A DNA stretch of 64,000 bases from Sepiola atlantica (GCA_963556195.1 OY744546.1:65889303-65953302), one strand, 5' to 3'; positions 46,311 through 62,087 are shown, counted from the first letter of the stretch. Made by a program: numbers and translations. Notes: a model not told the origin generated them from the sequence alone.

Positions 46311-49300
46311 TCATGATTTGTTTACTGCATAAAATGATTTGTTTACTGCATAAAATGATTTGTTGACTGCATTAAATGATTTGTTGACTGCATAAAATGA
46401 TTTGTTGACTGCATAAAATTATTTGTTGACTGCATGAAATGATTTGTTGACTGCATGAAATGATTTGTTGACTGCATGAAATGATTTGTTGACTGCATGA
46501 AATGATTTGTTGACTGCATGAAATGATTTGTTGACTGCATATAATAATTTGTTGACTGCATAAAATTATTTGTTGACTGCATGAAATGATTTGTTGACTG
46601 CATAAAATTATTTGTTGACTGCATGAAATGATTTGTTGACTGCATGAAATGATTTGTTTACTGCATAAAATGATTTGTTTACTGCATGAATTGATTTGTT
46701 GACTGCATTAAATGATTTGTTAACTGCATAAAATGATTTGTTGACTGCATAAAATGATTTGTTTACTGCATAAAATGATTTGTTTACTGCATTAAATGAT
46801 TTGTTAACTGCATTAAATGATTTGTTGACTGCATAAAATTATTTGTTGACTGCATTAAATGATTTGTTAACTGCATTAAATGATTTGTTGACTGCATAAA
46901 CTGATTTGTTTACTGCATTAAATGATTTGTTAACTGCATAAAATGATTTGTTTACTGCATAAAATGATTTGTTGACTGCATTAAATGATTTGTTTACTGC
47001 ATAAAATGATTTGTTGACTGCATAAAATTATTTGTTGACAGCATTAAATGATTTGTTGACTGCATTAAATGATTTGTTGACTGCATTAAATGATTAGTTT
47101 ACTGCATGAAATGATTTGTTGACTGCATAAAATGATTTGTTTACTGCATCAAATGATTTGTTAACTGCATAAAAATTTGTTTACTGCATTAAATGATTTG
47201 TTAACTGCATAAAATGATTTGTTTACTGCATTAAATGATTTTTTAACTGCATAAAATGATTTGTTGACTTCATAAAATGATTTGTTGACTGCATAAAATT
47301 ATTTGTTTACTGCATAAAATGATTTGTTGACTGCATAAAATGATTTGTTAACTGCATAAAATGATTTGTTTACTGCATTAAATGATTCGTTAACTGCATA
47401 AAATGATTTGTTGACTGCATAAAATGATTTGTTGACTGCATAAAATGATTTGTTAACTGCATGAAATAATTTGTTTACTGCATTAAATGATTTGTAAACT
47501 GCATTAAATTATTTGTTAACTGCATAAAATGATTTGTTGACTGCATAAAATGATTTGTTGACTGCATTAAATGATTTGTTGACTGCATTAAATGATTAGT
47601 TTACTGCATGAAATGATTTTTTGACTGCATTAAATGATTTGTTGACTGCATTAAATGATTTGTTGACTGCATTAAATGATTAGTTTACTGCATAAAATGA
47701 TTTGCTGACTGCATAAAATGATTTGTTAACTGCATGAAATGATTTGTTAACTGCATAAAAATTTGTTTACTGCATTAACTGATTTGTTAACTGCATAAAA
47801 TGATTTGTTTACTGCATTTAATGATTTGTTATCTGCATAAAATGATTTGTTGACTTCATAAAATGATTTGTTGACTGCATAAAATGATTTGTTGACTGCA
47901 TAAAATGATTTGTTTACTGCATAAAATGATTTGTTGACTGCATAAAATGATTTGTTTACTGTATTAAATGATTTGTTAACTGCATTAAATGATTTGTTGA
48001 CTGCATAAAATGATTTGTTAACTGCATAAAATAATTTGTTTACTGCATTAAATGATTTGTTAACTGCATAAAATGATTTGTTAACTGCATAAAATTATTT
48101 GTTGACTGCATAAAATGATTTGTTGACTGCATAAAATGATTTGTTGACTGCATAAAATGATTTGTTGACTTCATAAAATGATTTGTTGACTGCATAAAAT
48201 GATTTGTTTACTGCATAAAATGATTTGTTGACTGCATGAAATGATTTGTTGACTGCATAAAATGATTTGTTTACTGCATTAAATGATTTGTTAACTGCAT
48301 TAAATGATTTGTTGACTGCATGAAATGATTTGTTAACTGCATAAAATAATTTGTTTACTGCATTAAATGATTTGTTAACTGCATTAAATGATTTGTTAAC
48401 TGGATAAAATGATTTGTTGACTGCATAAAATGATTTGTTTACTGCATTAAATGATTTGTTAACTGCATTAAATGATTTGTTAACTGCATAAAATGATTTG
48501 TTGACTGCATAAAATGATTTGTTGACTGCATAAAATGATTTTTTAACTGCATAAAATGATTTATTTACTGCATTAAATGATTTGTTAACTGCATGAAATG
48601 ATTTGTTGACTGCATAAAATGATTTGTTGACTGCATGAAATGATTTGTTAACTGCATAAAATGATTTGTTGACTGCATAAAATGATTTGTTGACTGCATA
48701 AAAGGATTTGTTAACTGCATAAAATGATTTGTTGACTGCATAAAATTATTTGTTGACTGCATAAAATGATTTGTTAACTGCATAAAATGATTTGTTGACT
48801 GCATAAAATGATTTGTTGACTGCATTAAATGATTTGTTGACTGCATTAAATGATTAGTTTACTGCATAAAATGATTTGTTGACTGCATAAAATGATTTGT
48901 TAACTGCATGAAATGATTTGTTAACTGCATAAAATGATTTGTTGACTGCATAAAATGATTTGTTTACTGCATAAAATGATTTGTTAACTGCATAAAATGA
49001 TTTGTTTACTGCATTAAATGATTTGTTAACTGCATAAAATGATTTGTTGACTGCATGAAATGATTTGTTGACTGCATAAAATAATTTGTTTACTCCATGA
49101 AATGATTTGTTGACTGCATAAAATGATTTGTTTACTGCATTAAATGATTTGTTAACTGCATAAAATGATTTGTTGACTGCATAAAATGATTTGTTAACTG
49201 CATAAAATAATTTGTTTACTCCATGAAATGATTTGTCGACTGCATTAAATGATTAGTTTACTGCATAAAATGATTTGTTAACTGCATTAAATGATTAGTT

Positions 49301-52300
49301 TACTGCATAAAATGATTTGTTGACTGCATAAAATGATTTGTTAACTGCATAAAATGATTTGTTAACTGCATAAAATGATTTGTTTACTGCATTAAATGAT
49401 TTGTTGACTGCATAAAATGATTTGTTGACTGCATAAAATGATTTGTTAACTGCATTAAATGATTTGTTAACTGCATAAAATGATTTGTAGACTGCATGAA
49501 ATGATTTGTTGACTGCATAAAATAATTTGTTTACTCCATGAAATGATTTGTTGACTGCATAAAATGATTTGTTTACTGCATAAAATGATTTGTTGACTTC
49601 ATAAAATGATTTGTTGACTGCATAAAATGATTTGTTGATTGCATGAAATGATTTGTTGACTGCATAAAATGATTTGTTTACGGCATTAAATGATTTGTTA
49701 ACTGCATTAAATGATTTGTTGACTGCATAAAATGATTTGTTTACTGCATTAAATGATTTGTTAACTGCATTAAATGATTTGTTGACTGCATAAAATAATT
49801 TGTTTACTGCATTAAATGATTTGTTAACTGCATAAAATGATTTGTAAACTGCATAAAATGATTTGTTGACTGCATAAACTGATTTGTTTACTGCATTAAA
49901 TGATTTGTTAACTGCATAAAATGATTTGTTTACTGCATAAAATGATTTGTTGACTGCATTAAATGATTTGTTTACTGCATTAAATGATTAGTTTACTGCA
50001 TAAAATTATTTGTTGACAGCATTAAATGATTTGTTGACTGCATTAAATGATTTGTTGACTGCATTAAATGATTAGTTTACTGCATGAAATGATTTGTTGA
50101 CTGCATAAAATGATTTGTTAACTGCATGAAATGATTTGTTAACTGCATAAAAATTTGTTTACTGCATTAAATGATTTGTTAACTGCATAAAATGATTTGT
50201 TTACTGCATTAAATGATTTTTTAACTGCATAAAATGATTTGTTGACTTCATAAAATGATTTGTTAACTGCATAAAATGATTTGTTTACTGCATAAAATGA
50301 TTTGTTGACTGCATAAAATGATTTGTTAACTGCATAAAATGATTTGTTTACTGCATTAAATGATTTGTTGACTGCATAAAATGATTTGTTGACTGCATAA
50401 AATGATTTGTTGACTGCATAAAATGAGTTGTTAACTGCATGAAATAATTTGTTTACTGCATTAAATGATTTGTTAACTGCATTAAATGATTTGTTAACTG
50501 CATAAAATGATTTGTTGACTGCATAAAATGATTTGTTGACTGCATTAAATGATTTGTTGACTGCATTAAATTATTAGTTTACTGCATAAAATGATTTTTT
50601 GACTGCATTAAATGATTTGTTGACTGCATTAAATGATTTGTTAACTGCATAAAATGATTTGTTTACTGCATTAAATGATTTGTTAACTGCATAAACTGAT
50701 TTGTTTACTGCATTAAATGATTTGTTAACTGCATAAAATGATTTGTTTACTGCATAAAATGATTTGTTGACTGCATTAAATGATTTGTTGACTGCATTAA
50801 ATGATTAGTTTACTGCATAAAATGATTTTTTGACTGCATTAAATGATTTGTTGACTGCATTAAATGATTTGTTGACTGCATTAAATGATTAGTTTACTGC
50901 ATAAAATGATTTGCTGACTGCATAAAATGATTTGTTAACTGCATGAAATGATTTGTTAACTGCATAAAAATTTGTTTACTGCATTAACTGATTTGTTAAC
51001 TGCATTAAATGATTTGTTGACTGCATAAAATGATTTGTTATCTGCATAAAATGATTTGTTGACTTCATAAAATGATTTGTTGACTGCATAAAATGATTTG
51101 TTGACTGCATAAAATTATTTGTTTACTGCATAAAATGATTTGTTGACTGCATAAAATGATTTGTTTACTGCATTAAATGATTTGTTAACTGCATTAAATG
51201 ATTTGTTGACTGCATAAAATGATTTGTTAACTGCATAAAATAATTTGTTTACTGCATTAAATGATTTGTTAACTGCATTAAATGATTTGTTAACTGCATG
51301 AAATGATTTGTTGACTGCATAAAATGATTTGTTTACTGCATTAAATGATTTGTTAACTGCATTAAATGATTTGTTAACTGCATAAAATGATTTGTTGACT
51401 GCATAAAATGATTTGTTGACTGCATAAAATGATTTTTTAACTGCATAAAATGATTTATTTACTGCATTAAATGATTTGTTAACTGCATGAAATGATTTGT
51501 TGACTGCATAAAATGATTTGTTGACTGCATGAAATGATTTGTTAACTGCATAAAATGATTTGTTGACTGCATAAAATGATTTGTTGACTGCATAAAATGA
51601 TTTGTTTACTGCATGAAATGATTTGTTGACTGCATAAAATTATTTGTTGACTGCATAAAATGATTTGTTAACTGCATAAAATGATTTGTTGACTGCATTA
51701 AATGATTTGTTGACTGCATTAAATGATTTGTTGACTGCATTAAATGATTAGTTTACTGCATAAAATGATTTGTTGACTGCATACAATGATTTGTTAACTG
51801 CATGAAATGATTTGTTAACTGCATAAAATGATTTGTTGACTGATTAAAATGATTTGTTTACTGCATAAAATGATTTGTTAACTGCATAAAATGATTTGTT
51901 TACTGCATTAAATGATTTGTTAACTGCATAAAATGATTTGTTGACTGCATGAAATGATTTGTTGACTGCATAAAATAATTTTTTTACTCCATGAAATGAT
52001 TTGTTGACTGCATAAAATGATTTGTTTACTGCATTAAATGATTTGTTAACTGCATAAAATGATTTGTTGACTGCATAAAATGATTTGTTAACTGCATAAA
52101 ATAATTTGTTTACTCCATGAAATGATTTGTCGACTGCATTAAATGATTAGTTTACTGCATAAAATGATTTGTTAACTGCATTAAATGATTAGTTTACTGC
52201 ATAAAATGATTTGTTGACTGCATAAAATGATTTGTTAACTGCATAAAATGATTTGTTAACTGCATAAAATGATTTGTTTATTGCATTAAATGATTTGTTG

Positions 52301-55300
52301 ACTGCATAAAATGATTTGTTGACTGCATAAAATGATTTGTTAACTGCATAAAATGATTTGTTAACTGCATAAAATAATTTGTTAACTGCATAAAATGATT
52401 TGTTGACTGCATGAAATGATTTGTTGACTGCATAAAATAATTTGTTTACTCCATGAAATGATTTGTTGACTGCATAAAATGATTTGTTTACTGCATAAAA
52501 TGATTTGTTGACTTCATAAAATGATTTGTTGACTGCATAAAATGATTTGTTGACTGCATAAAATGATTTGTTGACTGCATGAAATGATTTGTTGACTGCA
52601 TAAAATGATTTGTTTACTGCATTAAATGATTTGTTAACTGCATTAAATGATTTGTTGACTGCATAAAATGATTTGTTTACTGCATTAAATGATTTGTTAA
52701 CTGCATTAAATGATTTGTTGACTGCATAAAATAATTTGTTTACTGCATTAAATGATTTGTTAACTGCATAAAATGATTTGTTAACTGCATAAAATGATTC
52801 GTTGACTGCATAAAATGATTTGTTGACTGCATAAAATGATTTGTTGACTGCATAAAATGATTTGTTTACTGCATTAAATGATTTGTTAACTGCATTAAAT
52901 GATTTGTTAACTGCATAAAATGATTTGTTGACTGCATAAAATGATTAGTTGACTGCATAAAATGATTTTTTAACTGCATAAAATGATTTGTTTACTGCAT
53001 TAAATGATTTGTTAACTGCATAAAATGATTTGTTGACTGCATAAAATGATTTGTTGACTGCATGAAATGATTTGTTAACTGCATAAAATGATTTGTTGAC
53101 TGCATAAAATGATTTGTTGACTGCATAAAATGATTTGTTAACTGCATAAAATGATTTGTTGACTGCATAAAATTATTTGTTGACTGCATAAAATTATTTG
53201 TTAACTGCATAAAATGATTTGTTGACTGCATTAAATGATTTGTTGACTGCATTAAATGATTTGTTGACTGCATTAAATGATTAGTTTACTGCATAAAATG
53301 ATTTGTTGACTGCATAAAATGATTTGTTAACTGCATGAAATGATTTGTTAACTGCATAAAATGATTTGTTGACTGCATAAAATGATTTGTTTACTGCATA
53401 AAATGATTTGTTAACTGCATAAAATGATTTGTTTACTGCATTAAATGATTTGTTAACTGCATAAAATGATTTGTTGACTGCATGAAATGATTTGTTGACT
53501 GCATAAAATAATTTGTTTACTCCATGAAATGATTTGTTGACTGCATAAAATGATTTGTTTACTGCATTAAATGATTTGTTAACTGCATAAAATGATTTGT
53601 TGACTGCATAAAATGATTTGTTAACTGCATAAAATAATTTGTTTACTCCATGAAATGATTTGTTGACTGCATTAAATGATTAGTTTACTGCATTAAATGA
53701 TTTGTTGACTGCATGAAATGATTTGTTGACTGCATTAAATGATTTGTTAACTGCATAAAATGATTTGTTGACTGCATAAAATAATTTGTTTACTCCATGA
53801 AATGATTTGTTGACTGCATAAAATGATTTGTTTACTGCATTAAATGATTTGTTAACTGCATGAAATGATTTGTTAACTGCATTAAATGATTTGTTAACTG
53901 CATAAAATGATTTGTTGACTGCATAAAATGATTTGTTAACTGCATAAAAAGATTTGTTAACTGCATAAAATGATTTGTTTACTGCATTAAATGATTTGTT
54001 GACTGCATAAAATGATTTGTTGACTGCATAAAATGATTTGTTAACTGCATAAAAGTATTTGTTAACTGCATAAAATGCTTTGTTAACTGCATAAAATGAT
54101 TTGTTGACTGCATGAAATGATTTGTTGACTGCATAAAATAATTTGTTTACTCCATGAAATGATTTGTTGACTGCATAAAATGATTTGTTTACTGCATTAA
54201 ATGATTTGTTAACTGAATTAAATGATTTGTTTACTGCATTAAATGATTTGTTAACTGCATAAAATGATTTGTTTACTGCATAAAATGATTTGTTGACTGC
54301 ATAAAATGATTTGTTGACTGCATAAAATAATTTGTTTACTCCATGAAATTATTTGTTTACTGCATTAAATGATTTGTTAACTGCATAAAATGATTTGTTG
54401 ACTGCATAAAATAATTTGTTTACTCCATGAAATGATTTGTTGACTGCATTAAATGATTTGTTAACTGCATTAAATGATTTGTTAACTGCATTAAATGATT
54501 TGTTAACTGCATAAAATGATTTGTTGACTGCATAAAAGGATTTGTTAACTGCATAAAATGATTTGTTAACTGCATAAAATGATTTGTTTACTGCATTAAA
54601 TGATTTGTTGACTGCATAAAATGATTTGTTGACTGCATAAAATGATTTGTTAACTGCATAAAATGATTTGTTAACTGCATAAAATGATTTGTTAACTTCA
54701 TAAAATGATTTGTTGACTGCATGAAATGATTTGTTGACTGCATAAAATGATTTGTTAACTGCATTAAATGATTTGTTTACTGCATTAAATGATTTGTTAA
54801 CTCCATAAAATGATTTGTTGACTGCATAAAATAATTTGTTTACTCCATGAAATGATTTGTTGACTGCATAAAATGATTTGTTTACTGCATTAAATGATTT
54901 GTTAACTGCATGAAATGATTTGTTAACTGCATTAAATGATTTGTTAACTGCATAAAATGATTTGTTGACTGCATAAAATGATTTGTTAACTGCATAAAAA
55001 GATTTGTTAACTGCATAAAATGATTTGTTTACTGCATTAAATGATTTGTTGACTGCATAAAATGATTTGTTGACTGCATAAAATGATTTGTTAACTGCAT
55101 AAAAGTATTTGTTAACTGCATAAAATGCTTTGTTAACTGCATAAAATGATTTGTTGACTGCATGAAATGATTTGTTGACTGCATAAAATAATTTGTTTAC
55201 TCCATGAAATGATTTGTTGACTGCATAAAATGATTTGTTTACTGCATTAAATGATTTGTTAACTGAATTAAATGATTTGTTTACTGCATTAAATGATTTG

Positions 55301-58300
55301 TTAACTGCATAAAATGATTTGTTTACTGCATAAAATGATTTGTTGACTGCATAAAATGATTTGTTGACTGCATAAAATAATTTGTTTACTCCATGAAATT
55401 ATTTGTTTACTGCATTAAATGATTTGTTAACTGCATAAAATGATTTGTTGACTGCATAAAATAATTTGTTTACTCCATGAAATGATTTGTTGACTGCATT
55501 AAATGATTTGTTAACTGCATTAAATGATTTGTTAACTGCATTAAATGATTTGTTAACTGCATAAAATGATTTGTTGACTGCATAAAAGGATTTGTTAACT
55601 GCATAAAATGATTTGTTAACTGCATAAAATGATTTGTTTACTGCATTAAATGATTTGTTGACTGCATAAAATGATTTGTTGACTGCATAAAATGATTTGT
55701 TAACTGCATAAAATGATTTGTTAACTGCATAAAATGATTTGTTAACTTCATAAAATGATTTGTTGACTGCATGAAATGATTTGTTGACTGCATAAAATAA
55801 TTTGTTTACTCCATGAAATGATTTGTTGACTGCATAAAATGATTTGTTTACTGCATTAAATGATTTGTTAACTGCATTAAATGATTTGTTTACTGCATTA
55901 AATGATTTGTTAACTCCATAAAATGATTTGTTTACTACATAAAATTATTTGTTGACTGCATCAAATGATATCTTAACTGCATACAATGATTTGTTAACTG
56001 CATAAAATGATTTGTTGACTGCATGAAATGATTTGTTGACTGCATAAAATAATTTGTTTACTCCATGAAATGATTTGTTGACTGCATAAAATGATTTGTT
56101 AACTGCATAAAATGATTTGTTTACTGCATTAAATGATTTGTTGACTGCATAAAATGATTTGTTGACTGCATAAAATGATTTGTTAACTGCATAAAATGAT
56201 TTGTTAACTGCATAAAATGATTTGTTAACTGCATAAAATGATTTGTTAGCTGCATGAAATGATTTGTTGACTGCATAAAATGATTTGTTTACTCCATGAA
56301 ATGATTTGTTAACTGCATAAAATGATTTGTTTACTGCATTAAATGATTTGTAAACTGCATTAAATGATTTGTTTACTGCATTAAATGATTTGTTAACTGC
56401 ATAAAAGGATTTGTTTACTGCATTAAATGATTTGTTGACTGCATAAAATGATTTGTTGACTGCATAAAATAATTTGTTTACTCCATGAAATGATTTGTTG
56501 ACTGCATTAAATGATTTGTTAACTGCATAAAATGATTTGTTGACTGCATAAAATAATTTGTTTACTCCATGAAATGATTTGTTGACTGCATTAAATGATT
56601 TGTTAACTGCATTAAATGATTTGTTAACTGCATTAAATGATTTGTTAACTGCATAAAATGATTTGTTGACTGCATAAAAGGATTTGTTAACTGCATAAAA
56701 TGATTTGTTAACTGCATAAAATGATTTGTTTACTGCATTAAATGATTTGTTGACTGCATAAAATGATTTGTTGACTGCATAAAATGATTTGTTAACTGCA
56801 TAAAATGATTTGTTAACTGCATAAAATGATTTGTTAACTTCATAAAATGATTTGTTGACTGCATGAAATGATTTGTTGACTGCATGAAATAATTTGTTTA
56901 CTCCATGAAATGATTTGTTGACTGCATAAAATGATTTGTTTACTGCATTAAATGATTTGTTAACTGCATTAAATGATTTGTTTACTGCATTAAATGATTT
57001 GTTAACTCCATAAAATGATTTGTTTACTACATAAAATTATTTGTTGACTGCATCAAATGATATCTTAACTGCATACAATGATTTGTTAACTGCATAAAAT
57101 GATTTGTTGACTGCATGAAATGATTTGTTGACTGCATAAAATAATTTGTTTACTCCATGAAATGATTTGTTGACTGCATAAAATGATTTGTTAACTGCAT
57201 AAAATGATTTGTTTACTGCATTAAATGATTTGTTGACTGCATAAAATGATTTGTTGACTGCATAAAATGATTTGTTAACTGCATAAAATGATTTGTTAAC
57301 TACATAAAATGATTTGTTAACTGCATAAAATGATTTGTTAGCTGCATGAAATGATTTGTTGACTGCATAAAATGATTTGTTTACTCCATGAAATGATTTG
57401 TTAACTGCATAAAATGATTTGTTGACTGCATAAAATGATTTGTAAACTGCATTAAATGATTTGTTTACTGCATTAAATGATTTGTTAACTGCATAAAAGG
57501 ATTTGTTTACTGCATTAAATGATTTGTTGACTGCATAAAATGATTTGTTGACTGCATAAAATAATTTGTTTACTCCATGAAATGATTTGTTGACTGCATT
57601 AAATGATTTGTTAACTGCATTAAATGATTTGTTGACTGCATAAAATGATTTGTTTACTCCATGAAATGATTTGTTGACTGCATAAAATGATTTGTTGACT
57701 GCATTAAATGATTTGTTAACTGCATGAAATGATTTGTTAACTGCATTAAGTGATTTGTTAACTGCATAAAATGATTTGTTGACTGCATAAAATGATTTGT
57801 TAACTGCATAAAATGATTTGTTAACTGCATAAAATGATTTGTTTACTGCATTAAATGATTTGTTGACTGCATAAAATGATTTATTGACTGCATAAAATGA
57901 TTTGTTAACTGCATAAAAGTATTTGTTAACTGCATAAAATGCTTTGTTAACGTCATAAAATGATTTGTTGACTGCATGAAATGATTTGTTGACTGCATAA
58001 AATAATTTGTTTACTCCATCAAATGATTTGTTGACTGCATAAAATGATTTGTTTACTGCATTAAATGATTTGTTAACTGAATTAAATGATTTGTTTACTG
58101 CATTAAATGATTTGTTAACTGCATAAAATGATTTGTTTACTGCATAAAATGATTTGTTGACTGCATAAAATGATTTGTTGACTGCATAAAATAATTTGTT
58201 TACTCCATGAAATGATTTGTTTACTGCATTAAATGATTTGTTAACAGCATAAAATGATTTGTTGACTGCATGAAATAATTTGTTTACTCCATGAAATGAT

Positions 58301-59157
58301 TTGTTGACTGCATAAAATGATTTGTTTACTGCATTAAATGATTTGTTAACTGCATTAAATGATTTGTTAACTGCATTAAATGATTTGTTAACTGCATAAA
58401 ATGATTTGTTGACTGCATAAAATGATTTGTTAACTGCATAAAATGATTTGTTAACTGCATAAAATGATTTGTTTACTGCATTAAATGATTTGTTGACTGC
58501 ATAAAATGATTTGTTGACTGCATAAAATGATTTGTTAACTGCATAAAATGATTTGTTAACTGCATAAAATGATTTGTTAACTTCATAAAATGATTTGTTG
58601 ACTGCATGAAATGATTTGTTGACTGCATAAAATAATTTGTTTACTCCATGAAATGATTTGTTGACTGCATGAAATGATTTGTTTACTGCATTAAATGATT
58701 TGTTAACTGCATTAAATGATTTGTTTACTGCATTAAATGATTTGTTAACTGCATAAAATGATTTGTTTACTACATAAAATTATTTGTTGACTGCATCAAA
58801 TGATATCTTAACTGCATACAATGATTTGTTGACTGCATGAAATGATTTGTGTACTACATAAAATGATTTGTTGACTGCATAAAATGATTTGTTGACTGCA
58901 TAAAATGATTTGTTGACTGCATTAAATGATTTGTTAACTGCATAAAATGATTTGTTGACTCCATAAAATGATTTGTTAACTGCATAAAATGATTTGTTTA
59001 CTGCATTAAATGATTTGTTAACTGCATAAAATGATTTGTTGACTGCATTAAATGATTTGTTAACTGCATAAAATGATGTGTTAACTGCATGAAATGATTT
59101 GGTTACTGCATAAAATGATTTGTTGACCACTGAAATGATTTGTTAACTGGTTAAAAT
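46311..59157. repeat. 21-bp satellite array, about 12.8 kb, about 610 units
   Basis: The unit is TGATTTGTTGACTGCATAAAA with variants at three positions: TTGACT/TTAACT/TTTACT and CATAAA/CATTAAA/CATGAAA, plus a TTTACTCCATGAAA type and a 17-bp unit lacking TGAT (for example at 47167 and 47753). Higher-order structure is clear. GCATAAAAAGATTTG recurs at 53942 and 54992, and AAAAGTATTTG at 54051 and 55101 (1,050 bases, 50 units). TACTACATAAAATTA recurs at 55933, 57025 and 58768 (52 and 83 units). TTATTTACTGC and TTTGTCGACTG recur 2,894 bases apart (48.56/51.45 kb and 49.23/52.13 kb). Homogeneous centre, decayed last unit. Open frames such as MQSTNHF repeats are by-products. Confidence 0.97.
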
Positions 59158-59379
59158 TGTGTATTGCCAATCATGAAGAAGTAGTCACCTTTCTAGGACA
59201 GCATTCGTCACATGCCATTTGTTATGCCACATGACTTAAATATGTAGATAACACCAAGCTGTAGCTAGAGATAAGACGAGCAGATCATTAAATTTATGAA
59301 GCTTTCATGTAATTAGACGTGGACACAATGCAGAAATGGATCGGAGATTATCTGATGAAATTCTACTGCCTTTGAAAAT
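59158..59379. other. Right flank of the satellite
   Basis: About 220 bases with no match in the window and no feature recognised. Confidence 0.4.
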
Positions 59380-61202
59380 ATTCAGAGGTTAAATATGACG
59401 ATACATTTTTAGTAAGAAGAACTCGGACGAGCACAGTAGTTCGAATAATTCAAATAACTAATCCTCATCTAAAGATTGCGAAGTAATTATAGACAGTTGA
59501 AATGTTTGATAAACACTCCCATACAAAAAAAAATCAAAATACAAAAGAACTCGATTTTAAGCATGTACTTTGAAAAGTTTTTTTTTTTTGTTTTTTTTTA
59601 AATTTCTATACACTCTCGCCAATATGTGCTTATCTAAACATGGAATGAATTTCTATCAAACTGAAATACTTGATGAGAACAGAATAAATTAAAAAAAAAT
59701 GTGTATCTTAATCAAAAGTATTATAGTAGAACATATTCTCGACATTTCAAAGACTATAAAAATGGAAAATTGCACTAGAAAGAAGGGGTTAAAGTAATGT
59801 CCATTATCAAACATCAAATAGATTGTGAAAAGACTACAACCAGACAAAAAGAGGTATAACCCCGAAAAAGATAATCGAAAAGAAGAAACTATTTATGTGA
59901 TTTATGATTTATTCGAAATACCAAGATCAGGATTAAATATTAAAAACTGTGTTGATTTTTTAATCTTTTAAATCTTCAAATTTGGAATGAAATATTCACT
60001 TTTCATTTTGCTTTTGTTGCATAGTATTTGACCAACATAGAAAGCATAGATAGATGAAGTTAAAATATAAGTTTCTCCAATTCAGATGAGCTTTAGATAT
60101 TTTGTATCGGAGACATTTAATATCTAAATTGTTTTATTATTTCTTTTATAATTTTCAAACAAGTTTGTGAAATTTTCTTTATTGTCTAGCTGATGATATG
60201 AATAAAATTCTATAGTGGAATGGGGTTATTTATTTAAAAAATGTGCATATTATTCAACCGAAATGCAAATTGAGGAATAAAAGGCAGAGTGTATATTGAA
60301 TTTTTGAAAACATCCAATGTGATTAAAACGAAATTAAAAGCAAATAGCCTCAAAGTTTATTGAATATTTTCGTCATGAATGTATCATGACCAATAGTATT
60401 TAACAATGCTCATTATCTTTTTACTATAACGATTTGCCCTTGTGCTAGATTATACGCGATTCTTAGAATGCGGCGTCGATGTCTATGCATGACAATTTCA
60501 AAACTTATTCTGCCCTTACAGCTTCATACCTAGTACGAAGATAAATATTCATGAAATTTAATTGGAAACACTCGCGATTAAGTATCACTTGACAGTAAGA
60601 GCGGGGATGTTCACACAACGTGAGAGAAGGTGAGAGTAATAGATCGAAACTTGCTGAATTATTAGCAAATTACGGCTAATTAGAACAACTGCCATGTAAG
60701 TTTTTTTTTTCAAACATAACTCAATCCCAAAACTGACAAATATTTTAACATGTATTTTATGTGATTAACATATATATAAAAAATCTTTAGAGAAACAAAC
60801 TCTTTTTAAACTTAGCTTCAGTTTAATAATAATATTTGATTATTTTATAAAAACGCATTCATGTCCAGACCTCTGCTCCATATATAATACGTGATATCCA
60901 GCACTTGGAGAGAGTTCAAGAACTGGTTACTTGAATGGTGCAGGGTCTACGATGATGTATTTATATTTTGTTCCTATTGGCAAAAAAGGTACAATTATGA
61001 TGTCGAATAGTATTCATGTCATAACTTTTTTTAATACAAAAAAAGAAAGAAAATAATTTTTTAGATACCAAGCGAATCGTAGAGCTACCAAATTTTATTT
61101 TAACACCATAATTCTGAATAGTAGATAAATAGATGGTTAGACTTATTCATTTTGTTGTCTTTTACTCGTCATTTCATTCTTGGAAGGAAACATAATAGAT
61201 TT

Positions 61203-61279
61203 GATGAGATTTGAACCAGGCCCGCCAGTTCCATAATTTGTGTCAGTATTCACAGCACTATTAACCTGCGCTTGTATCC
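61203..61279 (-). mobile_element. tRNA-like SINE head, further type
   Basis: The reverse complement has GCGCAGGTTAATAGTGCTGT (A-box side) and GGGCCTGGTTCAAATCTCAT (B box) with tRNA-like spacing. The acceptor ends do not pair. Not matched elsewhere in the window. Confidence 0.45.
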
Positions 61280-61746
61280 TGTAAATGTATTTTATGTTTT
61301 CTGTTGATGTCAGTCCAATTCACGGACTATGAAAAGGTGTGATTTACTTTTAGAAAATAGTTATGCAATGTTTTCACATTATAATGTTATTTTAATGTTT
61401 TTAATACATAACACACATACGAAGTTACAAATTCTTTAGACAAATGTGAGGTTCGAACACTGGTATTTATATTGTAAATGCTACTGTTTTAGTAAAGTGT
61501 CTTAGCTTACTTGTTTTTGTCAAACAATCAAATGTTTATATTGGCATACGAACGTATAAAACTAAACACCAAACACATGAAACTCTTTGATAGTTAATGG
61601 ATAAGTGCCCCTTCATATTTCTGTCTTTTGCAATACTTACTATTTAGTTCTTTTATTTTTAATTATTGTTATTTTTCTTTATTTTGGGTGTTTTTAGGCT
61701 TCCTCCCCTATCATTCATTGTATTATATTGTAATCTACATGTTATC

Positions 61747-61862
61747 ACAAAAAAAATCACACACACAAAAAAAAAATCACACACACAACAAGAAAAAAAA
61801 ATCACACACAAAAAAAAAATCACACACAAAAAAAAAAAATCACACACAAAAAAAAAAAACTT
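61747..61862. repeat. (CACACA-A-rich-TCA)n microsatellite
   Basis: Five units of TCACACACA followed by 8-11 A residues, about 20-26 bases each. The Lys/His/Thr open frames over it are artefacts. Confidence 0.9.
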
Positions 61863-62087
61863 TTGTAAATACCATTCACTTTTTCAGAGACTATCTGTAT
61901 ATAACCAAAAGACTCTTACGTTTAAAACGCATTGTAAATAATCATTTGGGGAATTTTAAATAGATGAAGCCCATGGAGTGAATGCGGTATTGTGGTGACA
62001 GATACTAGAATAGGGAATGTTTTGTAGATAGCAAAGCAACTACAGTTCGAATCATTGGTAATAGTCTTAATTCCCGTTGCTTCAGCC

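Noticed and set aside
46343..59130. Open frames of repeated MQSTNHF-type heptapeptides
   Set aside because: Translations of the 21-bp satellite; they stop wherever a unit variant makes a stop codon and are not longer than the local homogeneity of the array.
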